From assembly GCA_965263245.1 (NCBI GenBank), contig CBDHHR010000280.1, positions 62,001 to 126,000 on the forward strand: DNA of 64,000 bases, in the 5' to 3' direction. A program made the translations under genes and the position numbers. The notes beneath the pieces are model-generated. The model worked only from the letters and a program-made list of their open reading frames with translations. It was not told the origin of the DNA and made no database searches. This DNA is from DT-68 sp965263245. Lineage in GTDB: Bacteria > Bacillota_I > Bacilli_A > Mycoplasmatales > Metamycoplasmataceae. Shown here in pieces: positions 1-11,119 of the stretch; the stretch's first letter is position 1, and every line of letters starts with the position of its first letter.

Positions 1-1831
1 GAGTGTACAAAGACAGAACAAGGGAGTGTACAAAGACAGAACAAGGGAGTGTACAAAGACAGAACAAGGGAGTGTATGAAGACAGAACAAGGGAGTGTAC
101 AAAGACAGAACAAGGGAGTGTACAAAGACAGAACAAGGCAGTGTACAAAGACAGAACAAGGGAGTGTACAAAGACAGAACAAGGGAGTGTACAAAGACAG
201 AACAAGGGAGTGTACAAAGACAGAACAAGGGAGTGTACAAAGACAGAACAAGACAGTGTACAAAGACAGAACAAGGGAGTGTACAAAGACAGAACAAGGC
301 AGTGTACAAAGACAGAACAAGGGAGTGTATGAAGACAGAACAAGGGAGTGTACAAAGACAGAACAAGGGAGTGTATGAAGACAGAACAAGGGAGTGTACA
401 TAGACAGAACAAGGGAGTGTACAAAGACAGAACAAGACAGTGTATGAAGACAGAACAAGGGAGGGTACAAAGACAGATCAAGGGAGTGTACAAAGACAGA
501 ACAAGGGAGTGTATGAAGACAGAACAAGGGAGTGTACAAAGACAGAACAAGGGAGTGTACAAAGACAGAACAAGGGAGTGTACAAAGACAGAACAAGGGA
601 GTGTATGAAGACAGAACAAGGACAGTGTACAAAGACAGAACAAGGGAGTGTACAAAGACAGAACAAGGGAGTGTACAAAGACAGAACAAGGGAGTGTACA
701 AAGACAGAACAAGGGAGTGTATGCAAAGACAGAACAAGGGAGTGTACAAAGACAGAACAAGGGAGTGTACAAAGACAGAACAAGGGAGTGTACAAAGACA
801 GAACAAGGGAGTGTACATAGACAGAACAAGGGAGTGTACAAAGACAGAACAAGACAGTGTACAAAGACAGAACAAGGGAGTGTACAAAGACAGAACAAGG
901 GAGTGTACATAGACAGAACAAGGGAGTGTACAAAGACAGAACAAGACAGTGTATGAAGACAGACAAGGGAGTGTACATAGACAGAACAAGGGAGTGTACA
1001 AAGACAGAACAAGGCAGTGTACAAAGACAGAACAAGGGAGTGTACATAGACAGAACAAGGGAGTGTACAAAGACAGAACAAGGGAGTGTACATAGACAGA
1101 ACAAGGGAGTGAACAAAGACAGAACAAGGCAGTGTACAAAGACAGAACAAGGGAGTGTACAAAGACAGAACAAGGGAGTGTACAAAGACAGAACAAGGGA
1201 GTGTACAAAGACAGAACAAGGGAGTGTACATAGACAGAACAAGGGAGTGTACAAAGACAGAACAAGGGAGTGTACATAGACAGATCAAGGGAGTGTACAA
1301 AGACAGAACAAGGGAGTGTACAAAGACAGAACAAGGGAGTGTACAAAGACAGAACAAGGGAGTGTACAAAGACAGAACAAGGGAGTGTATGAAGACAGAA
1401 CAAGGGAGTGTACATAGACAGAACAAGGGAGTGTACAAAGACAGAACAAGACAGTGTACGAAGACAGAACAAGGGAGTGTACAAAGGCAGAACAAGGGAG
1501 TGTACAAAGACAGAACAAGACAGTGTATGAAGACAGAACAAGGGAGTGTACAAAGACAGAACAAGGGAGTGTACAAAGTTAGAACAAGGGAGTGTACATA
1601 GACAGAACAAGGGAGTGTACAAAGACAGAACAAGACAGTGTATGAAGACAGAACAAGGGAGTGTACAAAGACAGAACAAGGGAGTGTACATAGACAGAAC
1701 AAGGGAGTGTACAAAGACAGAACAAGACAGTGTATGAAGACAGAACAAGGGAGTGTACAAAGACAGAACAAGGGAGTGTACATAGACAGAACAAGGGAGT
1801 GTACAAAGACAGAACAAGACAGTGTACAAAG
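1..1831. repeat. Higher-order copy 0, end of block H (strongly homogenised)
   Basis: This is the tail of a higher-order copy that begins left of the window. From 1 to about 1,400 most monomers are consensus or carry only TATGAAG, CATAG, GACAG or GGCAG. There are just two AGATC monomers before 2,275 (GATC at 476 and 1,283). Private irregularities are a T-to-G change at m1 near 464, +1 base near 620, +2 bases at 721-724 and one lost base at 961. From 1,593 the normal variant pattern resumes with 92-bp tetramers that lead into block A. Confidence 0.85.
1593..1820. repeat. 92-bp tetramer higher-order repeat
   Basis: Four monomers recur in fixed order: CATAG/GGGAG, CAAAG/GACAG, TATGAAG/GGGAG, CAAAG/GGGAG. 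Units begin at 1,593, 1,685 and 1,777, exactly 92 bp apart. The third is cut short by the CAAAGTTAG monomer that opens block A. The same tetramer recurs in block J (near 3,230-3,420) and block C (near 9,250-9,540) and at the matching places of later copies. Confidence 0.85.
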
Positions 1832-4273
1832 TTAGAACAAGGGAGTGTGCAAAGGCAGAACAAGGGAGAGTGTATGAAGACAGAACAAGGCAGTGTACGT
1901 AGACAGAACAAGGGAGTGTACAAAGACAGAACAAGACAGTGTATGAAGACAGAACAAGGGAGTGTACGAATACAGAACAAGGGAGTGTACAACAGACAGA
2001 ACAAGACAGTGTATGAAGACAGAACAAGGGAGTGTACGAATACAGAACAAGGGAGTGTACAAAGACAGAACAAGGCAGTGTATGAATACAGAACAAGGGA
2101 GTGTACGAAGACAGAACAAGACAGTGTATGAATACAGAACAAGGGAGTGTATGAATACAGAACAAGGGAGTGTACAAAGACAGAACAAGGCAGTGTATGA
2201 ATACAGAACAAGGGAGTGTACAAAGACAGAACAAGGCAGTGTATGAATACAGAACAAGGGAGTGTACAAAGACAGATCAAGGCAGTGTATGAATACAGAA
2301 CAAGGGAGTGTACAAAGACAGAACAAGGGAGTGTACAAAGACAGAACAAGGCAGTGTACAAAAGACAGAACAAGACAGTGTACGAAGACAAAACAAGGCA
2401 GTGTACGAATACAGAACAAGGGAGTGTACAAAGACAGATCAAGGGAGTGTACAAAGACAGAACAAGGGAGTGTACAAAGACAGAACAAGACAGTGTACAA
2501 AGACAGATCAAGGGAGTGTACAAAGACAGATCAAGGGAGTGTACAAAGACAGAACAAGGGAGTGTACATAGAAATATCAAGGGAGTGTACAAAGACAGAT
2601 CAAGGGAGTGAACAAAGACAGAACAAGGCAGTGTACAAAGACAGATCAAGGGAGTGTACATAGACAGATCAAGGGAGTGTACAAAGACAGATCAAGGGAG
2701 TGTACAAAGACAGAACAAGGGAGTGTACAAAGACAGAACAAGGCAGTGTACAAAGACAGATCAAGGGAGTGTACAAAGACAGATCAAGGGAGTGTACATA
2801 GACAGATCAAGGGAGTGTACAAAGACAGAACAAGACAGTGTACATAGACAGATCAAGGGAGTGAACAAAGACAGAACAAGGCAGTGTACAAAGACAGATC
2901 AAGGCAGTGTACAAAGACAGATCAAGGGAGTGTACAAAGACAGAACAAGACAGTGTATGAAGACAGATCAAGGGAGTGTACAAAGACAGATCAAGGGAGT
3001 GAACAAAGACAGAACAAGGCAGTGTACAAAGACAGATCAAGGGAGTGAACAAAGACAGAACAAGGCAGTGTACAAAGACAGATCAAGGGAGTGTACATAG
3101 ACAGAACAAGGCAGTGTACAAAGACAGATCAAGGGAGTGTACGAAGACAGAACAAGGGAGTGTACATAGGCAGAACAAGGGAGTGTACAAAGACAGAACA
3201 AGACAGTGTATGAAGACAGAACAAGGGAGTGTACAAAGACAGAACAAGGGAGTGTACACAGTTAGAACAAGGGAGTGTACATAGACAGAACAAGGGAGTG
3301 TACAAAGACAGAACAAGACAGTGTATGAAGACAGAACAAGGGAGTGTACATAGACAGAACAAGGGAGTGTACATAGAAAGAACAAGGGAGTGTACAAAGA
3401 CAGAACAAGACAGTGTATGAAGACAGAACAAGGGAGTGTACAAAGACAGAACAAGGGAGTGTACATAGACAGAACAAGGGAGTGTACAAAGACAGAACAA
3501 GACAGTGTACAAAGTTAGAACAAGGGAGTGTGCAAAGGCAGAACAAGAGTGTATGAAGACAGAACAAGGCAGTGTACGTAGACAGAACAAGGGAGTGTAC
3601 AAAGACAGAACAAGACAGTGTATGAAGACAGAACAAGGGAGTGTACGAATACAGAACAAGGGAGTGTACAAAAGACAGAACAAGACAGTGTATGAAGACA
3701 GAACAAGGGAGTGTACGAATACAGAACAAGGGAGTGTACAAAGACAGAACAAGGCAGTGTATGAATACAGAACAAGGGAGTGTATGAAGACAGAACAAGA
3801 CAGTGTATGAATACAGAACAAGGGAGTGTATGAATACAGAACAAGGGAGTGTACAAAGACAGAACAAGGCAGTGTATGAATACAGAACAAGGGAGTGTAC
3901 AAAGACAGAACAAGGCAGTGTATGAATACAGAACAAGGGAGTGTACAAAGACAGATCAAGGCAGTGTATGAATACAGAACAAGGGAGTGTACAAAGGCAG
4001 AACAAGGGAGTGTACAAAGACAGAACAAGGCAGTGTACAAAAGACAGAACAAGACAGTGTACGAAGACAAAACAAGGCAGTGTACGAATACAGAACAAGG
4101 GAGTGTACAAAGACAGATCAAGGGAGTGTACAAAGACAGAACAAGGGAGTGTACAAAGACAGAACAAGACAGTGTACAAAGACAGATCAAGGGAGTGTAC
4201 AAAGACAGATCAAGGGAGTGTACAAAGACAGAACAAGGGAGTGTACAAAGACAGAACAAGACAGTGTACAAAG
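1832..4273. repeat. Block A-J-A', copy 1
   Basis: A (1,832-2,663) opens with TGTGCAAAGGCAG at 1,848. It then has a cluster of CGAATAC/TGAATAC monomers, the marker GAAGACAAAAC at 2,384, and GAAATATC at 2,571. J (2,664-3,514) mixes AGATC and TGAAC monomers and ends in a cassette with ATAGGCAG and CACAGTTAG. A' (3,515-4,273) repeats the GAATAC cluster with its own diagnostic states: CAAAAGAC where A has CAACAGAC (near 1,989), and CAAAGGCAG near 3,995. The A to A' marker distance is 1,679 bp, exactly 73 monomers. Confidence 0.88.
2171..2308. repeat. 46-bp dimer repeat in the GAATAC cluster
   Basis: A CAAAG/GGCAG monomer alternates with a TGAATAC/GGGAG monomer. Units start at 2,171, 2,217 and 2,263. 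The third has AGATC in place of AGAAC. The same three dimers occur in the A' and B clusters of every copy, so this dimer array predates the duplication that made A, A' and B. Confidence 0.85.
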
Positions 4274-4425
4274 ACAGATCAAGGGAGTGTACAAAGACAG
4301 ATCAAGGGAGTGTACAAAGACAGAACAAGGGAGTGTACATAGACAGATCAAGGGAGTGTACAAAGACAGATCAAGGGAGTGAACAAAGACAGAACAAGGC
4401 AGTGTACAAAGACAGATCAAGGGAG

Positions 4426-4790
4426 TGTACATAGACAGATCAAGGGAGTGTACAAAGACAGAACAAGACAGTGTACATAGACAGATCAAGGGAGTGAACA
4501 AAGACAGAACAAGGCAGTGTACAAAGACAGATCAAGGGAGTGTACAAAGACAGATCAAGGGAGTGTACATAGACAGATCAAGGGAGTGTACACAGACAGA
4601 ACAAGACAGTGTACATAGACAGATCAAGGGAGTGAACAAAGACAGACAAGGCAGTGTACAAAGACAGATCAAGGCAATGTACAAAGACAGATCAAGGGAG
4701 TGTACATAGACAGATCAAGGGAGTGTACAAAGACAGAACAAGATAGTGTACAAAGACAGATCAAGGGAGTGTACAAAGACAGAACAAGGA
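4426..4790. repeat. 138-bp hexamer run at start of block E
   Basis: Units start at 4,426, 4,564 and 4,701; the second is 137 bp because one base is lost near 4,645. The six-monomer order is CATAG+AGATC, CAAAG+GACAG, CATAG+AGATC, TGAAC+GGCAG, then two CAAAG+AGATC. Private variants absent from the block F hexamers are TGTACACAG near 4,592, GGCAATG near 4,675 and AAGATAG near 4,741. They recur in copy 2 (19,066, 19,150, 19,218) and later copies. Confidence 0.82.
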
Positions 4791-6173
4791 GTGTACAAAG
4801 ACAGATCAAGGGAGTGTACAAAGACAGATCAAGGGAGTGTACAAAGACAGAACAAGGGAGTGTACAAAGACAGAACAAGGCAGTGTACAAAGACAGATCA
4901 AGGGAGTGTACAAAGACAGAACAAGGGAGTGTACATAGACAGATCAAGGGAGTGTACATAGACAGATCAAGGGAGTGTACATAGACAGATCAAGGGAGTG
5001 TACAAAGACAGAACAAGGGAGTGTACATAGACAGATCAAGGGAGTGTACAAAGACAGATCAAGGGAGTGTACAAAGACAGATCAAGGGAGTGTACATAGA
5101 CAGATCAAGGGAGTGTACAAAGACAGAACAAGGGAGTGTACATAGACAGAACAAGGGAGTGTACATAGACAGATCAAGGGAGTGTACATAGACAGATCAA
5201 GGGAGTGTACAAAGACAGAACAAGGGAGTGTACATAGACAGATCAAGGGAGTGTACAAAGACAGATCAAGGGAGTGAACAAAGACAGAACAAGGCAGTGT
5301 ACAAAGACAGAACAAGGGACAGTGTATGAAGACAGATCAAGGGAGTGTACAAAGACAGATCAAGGGAGTGTACAAAGACAGAACAAGACAGTGTACAAAG
5401 ACAGAACAAGGGAGTGTATGAAGACAGATCAAGGGAGTGTACAAAGACAGATCAAGGGAGTGAACAAAGACAGAACAAGGCAGTGTACAAAGACAGAACA
5501 AGGGAGTGTACAAAGACAGATCAAGGGAGTGTACAAAGACAGAACAAGGGAGTGTACAAAGACAGATCAAGGGAGTGTACAAAGACAGAACAAGGGAGTG
5601 TACAAAGACAGAACAAGGGAGTGTACAAAGACAGATCAAGGGAGTGTACAAAGACAGAACAAGGGAGTGTACAAAGACAGAACAAGACAGTGTATGAAGA
5701 CAGATCAAGGGAGTGTACAAAGACAGAACAAGGGAGTGTACAAAGACAGAACAAGGCAGTGTACAAAGACAGATCAAGGGAGTGTACAAAGACAGAACAA
5801 GGGAGTGTACAAAGACAGAACAAGGGAGTGTACATAGACAGATCAAGGGAGTGTACATAGACAGATCAAGGGAGTGTACAAAGACAGAACAAGGGAGTGT
5901 ACATAGACAGATCAAGGGAGTGTACAAAGACAGATCAAGGGAGTGTACAAAGACAGATCAAGGGAGTGTACATAGACAGATCAAGGGAGTGTACAAAGAC
6001 AGAACAAGGGAGTGTACATAGACAGAACAAGGGAGTGTACATAGACAGATCAAGGGAGTGTACATAGACAGATCAAGGGAGTGTACAAAGACAGAACAAG
6101 GGAGTGTACATAGACAGATCAAGGGAGTGTACAAAGACAGATCAAGGGAGTGAACAAAGACAGAACAAGGCAG

Positions 6174-6199
6174 TGTACAGACAGATCAGAACAAGACAG
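6174..6199. other. 26-bp irregular monomer
   Basis: The unit reads TGTACAGACAG then ATCAGAACAAGACAG. It looks like two overlapping readings of the m12-m18 region, one with AGATC and one with AGAAC, and is 3 bp longer than the matching regular monomer of copy 2. Only this copy has it. Confidence 0.7.
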
Positions 6200-7349
6200 T
6201 GTATGAAGACAGATCAAGGGAGTGTACAAAGACAGATCAAGGGAGTGTACAAAGACAGATCAAGGGAGTGTACAAAGACAGAACAAGACAGTGTATGAAG
6301 ACAGATCAAGGGAGTGTACAAAGACAGATCAAGGGAGTGAACAAAGACAGAACGAGGCAGTGTACAAAGACAGATCAAGGGAGTGAACAAAGACAGAACA
6401 AGGCAGTGTACAAAGACAGATCAAGGGAGTGTACATAGACAGAACAAGGCAGTGTACAAAGACAGATCAAGGGAGTGTACATAGACAGAACAAGGCAGTG
6501 TACAAAGACAGAACAAGGGAGTGTACAAAGACAGAGCAAGGCAGTGTACAAAGACAGATCAAGGGAGTGTACATAGACAGATCAAGGGAGTGTACAAAGA
6601 CAGAACAAGGGAGTGTACAAAGACAGATCAAGGGAGTGTACATAGACAGATCAAGGGAGTGTACAAAGACAGATCAAGGGAGTGTACGAAGACAGAACAA
6701 GGGAGTGTACATAGACAGAACAAGGGAGTGTACAAAGACAGAACAAGACAGTGTATGAAGACAGAACAAGGGAGTGTACAAAGACAGAACAAGACAGTGT
6801 ATGAAGACAGAACAAGGCAGTGTACAAAGACAGATCAAGGCAGTGTACAAAGACAGATCAAGGGAGTGTACATAGACAGATCAAGGGTGTGTACAAAGAC
6901 AGAACAAGACAGTGTACATAGACAGATCAAGGGAGTGAACAAAGACAGAACAAGGCAGTGTACAAAGACAGATCAAGGGAGTGTACAAAGACAGAACAAG
7001 GGAGTGTACAAAGACAGAACAAGGCAGTGTACAAAGACAGATCAAGGGAGTGTACAAAGACAGATCAAGGGAGTGTACAAAGACAGAACAAGGGAGTGTA
7101 CATAGACAGATCAAGGGAGTGTACAAAGACAGATCAAGGGAGTGAACAAAGACAGAACAAGGCAGTGTACAAAGACAGATCAAGGGAGTGTACAAAGACA
7201 GAACAAGACAGTGTACAAAGACAGATCAAGGGAGTGTACAAAGACAGAACAAGACAGTGTATGAAGACAGATCAAGGGAGTGTACAAAGACAGATCAATG
7301 GAGTGAACAAAGACAGAACAAGGCAGTGTACAAAGACAGATCAAGGGAG

Positions 7350-7733
7350 TGTACATAGACAGATCAAGGGAGTGTACAAAGACAGAACAAGACAGTGTAC
7401 ATAGACAGATCAAGGGAGTGAACAAAGACAGAACAAGGCAGTGTACAAAGACAGATCAAGGGAGTGTACAAAGACAGATCAAGGGAGTGTACATAGACAG
7501 ATCAAGGGAGTGTACAAAGACAGAACAAGACAGTGTACATAGACAGATCAAGGGAGTGAACAAAGACAGAACAAGGCAGTGTACAAAGACAGATCAAGGC
7601 AGTGTACAAAGACAGATCAAGGGAGTGTACATAGACAGATCAAGGGTGTGTACAAAGACAGAACAAGACAGTGTACATAGACAGATCAAGGGAGTGAACA
7701 AAGACAGAACAAGGCAGTGTACAAAGTCAGATC
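7350..7733. repeat. 138-bp hexamer run at end of block E
   Basis: Units start at 7,350, 7,488 and 7,626 (138 bp apart). They have the same six-monomer order as block F, and the third unit opens with the GGGTG variant (TGTGTAC) and is truncated after the TGAAC monomer. It is closely matched at 11,581, showing that the end of E and the middle of F are paralogous. Confidence 0.85.
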
Positions 7734-7740
7734 AAGGGAG

Positions 7741-7773
7741 TGTACAAAGACAGAGTGTACAAGAACAAGGCAG
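7741..7773. other. Collapsed pair of monomers (13 bp missing)
   Basis: Where the matching positions of copies 3 and 4 and of block F have two regular monomers (46 bp), this copy has 33 bp. Two pieces are missing, 8 bp after GACAG and 5 bp after TGTACA, which gives GACAG joined to AGTGTAC. Slippage between neighbouring repeats would do this, and so would a misassembly. Confidence 0.75.
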
Positions 7774-7933
7774 TGTACAAAGACAGATCAAGGGAGTGTA
7801 CAAAGACAGATCAAGGGAGTGTACAAAGACAGAACAAGGGAGTGTACATAGACAGATCAAGGGAGTGTACAAAGACAGATCAAGGGAGTGAACAAAGACA
7901 GAACAAGGGAGTGTACAAAGACAGATCAAGGGA

Positions 7934-9776
7934 GTGAACAAAGACAGAACAAGGCAGTGTACAAAGACAGATCAAGGGAGTGTACATAGACAGAACAAGG
8001 CAGTGTACAAAGACAGATCAAGGGAGTGTACGAAGACAGAACAAGGGAGTGTACATAGACAGAACAAGGGAGTGTACAAAGACAGAACAAGACAGTGTAT
8101 GAAGACAGAACAAGGGAGTGTACAAAGACAGAACAAGGGAGTGTACAAAGTTAGAACAAGGGAGTGTACATAGACAGAACAAGGGAGTGTACAAAGACAG
8201 AACAAGACAGTGTATGAAGACAGAACAAGGGAGTGTACATAGACAGAACAAGGGAGTGTACATAGACAGAACAAGGGAGTGTACAAAGACAGAACAAGAC
8301 AGTGTATGAAGACAGAACAAGGGAGTGTACAAAGACAGAACAAGGGAGTGTACATAGACAGAACAAGGGAGTGTACAAAGACAGAACAAGACAGTGTACA
8401 AAGTTAGAACAAGGGAGTGTGCAAAGGCAGAACAAGGGAGAGTGTATGAAGACAGAACAAGGCAGTGTACGTAGACAGAACAAGGGAGTGTACAAAGACA
8501 GAACAAGACAGTGTATGAAGACAGAACAAGGGAGTGTACGAATACAGAACAAGGGAGTGTACAAAGACAGAACAAGACAGTGTATGAAGACAGAACAAGG
8601 GAGTGTACGAATACAGAACAAGGGAGTGTACAAAGACAGAACAAGACAGTGTATGAAGACAGAACAAGGGAGTGTACAAAGTTAGAACAAGGGAGTGTGC
8701 AAAGGCAGAACAAGGGAGAGTGTATGAAGACAGAACAAGGCAGTGTACGTAGACAGAACAAGGGAGTGTACAAAGACAGAACAAGACAGTGTACAAAGAC
8801 AGAACAAGACAGTGTATGAAGACAGAACAAGGGAGTGTACAAAGACAGATCAAGGGAGTGTACATAGACAGAACAAGGGAGTGTACAAAGACAGAACAAG
8901 ACAGTGTATGAAGACAGAACAAGGGAGTGTACAAAGACAGAACAAGGGAGTGTACAAAGTTAGAACAAGGGAGTGTGCAAAGGCAGAACAAGGGAGAGTG
9001 TATGAAGACAGAACAAGGCAGTGTACGTAAACAGAACAAGGGAGTGTACAAAGACAGAACAAGACAGTGTACAAAGACAGAACAAGACAGTGTATGAAGA
9101 CAGAACAAGGGAGTGTACAAAAGACAGAACAAGACAGTGTACGAATACAGAACAAGGCAGTGTATGAATACAGAACAAGGGAGTGTACAAAGACAGAACA
9201 AGGGAGTGTACAAAAGACAGAACAAGACAGTGTACGAAGACAGATCAAGGGAGTGTACGAAGACAGATCAAGGGAGTGTACAAAGACAGAACAAGGGAGT
9301 GTACATAGACAGAACAAGGGAGTGTACAAAGACAGAACAAGACAGTGTATGAAGACAGAACAAGGGAGTGTACAAAGACAGAACAAGGGAGTGTACATAG
9401 ACAGAACAAGGGAGTGTACAAAGACAGAACAAGACAGTGTATGAAGACAGAACAAGGGAGTGTACAAAGACAGAACAAGGGAGTGTACATAGAGAGAACA
9501 AGGGAGTGTACAAAGACAGAACAAGACAGTGTATGAAGACAGAACAAGGGAGTGTACAAAGTTAGAACAAGGGAGTGTGCAAAGGCAGAACAAGGGAGAG
9601 TGTATGAAGACAGAACAAGGCAGTGTACGTAGACAGAACAAGGGAGTGTACAAAGACAGAACAAGACAGTGTACAAAGACAGAACAAGGGAGTGTACAAA
9701 GACAGAACAAGACAGTGTACAAAGACAGAACAAGGGAGTGTACAAAAGACAGAACAAGACAGTGTACGAAGACAGA
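7934..9776. repeat. Block C, copy 1 (1,843 bp)
   Basis: Starts with the cassette shared with J, B and H (TGAAC monomers, TACGAAG, then CAAAGTTAG). It then runs as AGAAC monomers with repeated composite units: CAAAGTTAG, TGTGCAAAGGCAG (8,418, 8,696, 8,974, 9,576), GGGAGAGTG (+2 bp), TACGTAG. The first three composites are 278 bp apart. At 9,022 the composite carries TACGTAAAC, a variant private to this position in each copy. Only isolated GAATAC monomers are present. Confidence 0.85.
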
Positions 9777-11119
9777 TCAAGGGAGTGTACAAAGACAGAA
9801 CAAGGGAGTGTACAAAGACAGATCAAGGGAGTGTACAAAGACAGAACAAGGGAGTGTACAAAGACAGATCAAGGGAGTGTACAAAGACAGATCAAGGGAG
9901 TGTACAAAGACAGAACAAGGGAGTGTACAAAGACAGATCAAGGGAGTGTACAAAGACAGATCAAGGGAGTGTACAAAGACAGAACAAGGGAGTGTACAAA
10001 GACATAACAAGACAGTGTACAAAGACAGATCAAGGGAGTGTACAAAGACAGATCAAGGGAGTGTACAAAGACAGAACAAGGGAGTGTACAAAGACAGAAC
10101 AAGACAGTGTACAAAGACAGATCAAGGGAGTGTACAAAGACAGATCAAGGGAGTGTACAAAGACAGAACAAGGGAGTGTACATAGACAGATCAAGGGAGT
10201 GTACATAGACAGAACAAGGGAGTGTACAAAGACAGAACAAGACAGTGTACAAAGACAGATCAAGGGAGTGTACAAAGACAGATCAAGGGAGTGTACAAAG
10301 ACAGAACAAGGAGTGTACAAAGACAGATCAAGGGAGTGTACAAAGACAGAACAAGGGAGTGTACAAAGACAGATCAAGGGAGTGTACAAAGACAGAACAA
10401 GGCAGTGTACAAAGACAGATCAAGGGAGTGTACAAAGACAGATCAAGGGAGTGTACAAAGACAGATCAAGGGAGTGTACAAAGACAGAACAAGGCAGTGT
10501 ACGAAGACAGATCAAGGGAGTGTACAAAGACAGATCAAGGGAGTGTACATAGACAGATCAAGGGAGTGTACAAAGACAGAACAAGACAGTGTACAAAGAC
10601 AGATCAAGGGAGTGTACAAAGACAGATCAAGGGAGTGTACAAAGACAGAACAAGGCAGTGTACAAAGACAGATCAAGGGAGTGTACAAAGACAGATCAAG
10701 GGAGTGTACAAAGACAGAACAAGGGAGTGTACAAAGACAGAACAAGACAGTGTACAAAGACAGATCAAGGGAGTGTACAAAGACAGATCAAGGGAGTGTA
10801 CAAAGACAGATCAAGGGAGTGTACAAAGACAGAACAAGGGAGTGTACATAGAAATATCAAGGGAGTGTACAAAGACAGATCAATGGAGTGAACAAAGACA
10901 GAACAAGGCAGTGTACAAAGACAGATCAAGGGAGTGTACATAGACAGATCAAGGGAGTGTACAAAGACAGATCAAGGGAGTGTACAAAGACAGAACAAGA
11001 CAGTGTACATAGACAGATCAAGGGAGTGAACAAAGACAGAACAAGGCAGTGTACAAAGACAGAGATCAAGGCAGTGTACAAAGACAGATCAAGGGAGTGT
11101 ACATAGACAGATCAAGGGT
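9777..11119. repeat. Block D, copy 1 (1,343 bp)
   Basis: Dominated by plain CAAAG monomers alternating AGATC and AGAAC, with occasional GACAG. Markers are GACATAAC near 10,003, a one-base loss at 10,305-10,314 (shared with copy 4), GAAATATC at 10,851, ATCAATGGAG near 10,881 and the 2-bp insertion CAGAGATC near 11,062. Confidence 0.83.

Larger units (their letters stand above)
4274..7933. repeat. Block E, copy 1 (3,660 bp, variable zone)
   Basis: Rich in AGATC, CATAG and TGAAC monomers. It begins and ends with runs of a 138-bp hexamer. Steps that break the 23-bp register are: one base lost at about 4,645, one lost at about 4,789, +2 at 5,316-5,321, +3 at 6,174-6,199 and -13 at 7,741-7,773. 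The net is -10 bp outside register. Relative to copy 3 it also lacks one whole monomer. Confidence 0.85.

Noticed and set aside
478..1254. Many long open frames on both strands with repeated peptides (K/R/Q/T-rich on +, C/L/F/V-rich on -)
   Set aside because: The 23-bp unit has no stop in any frame, so all frames stay open by chance (about 11% likely for a random 23-mer on both strands). Most + frames start only at GTG and many - frames at TTG. Indels are not multiples of 3, and there is no promoter, splice or unique sequence.
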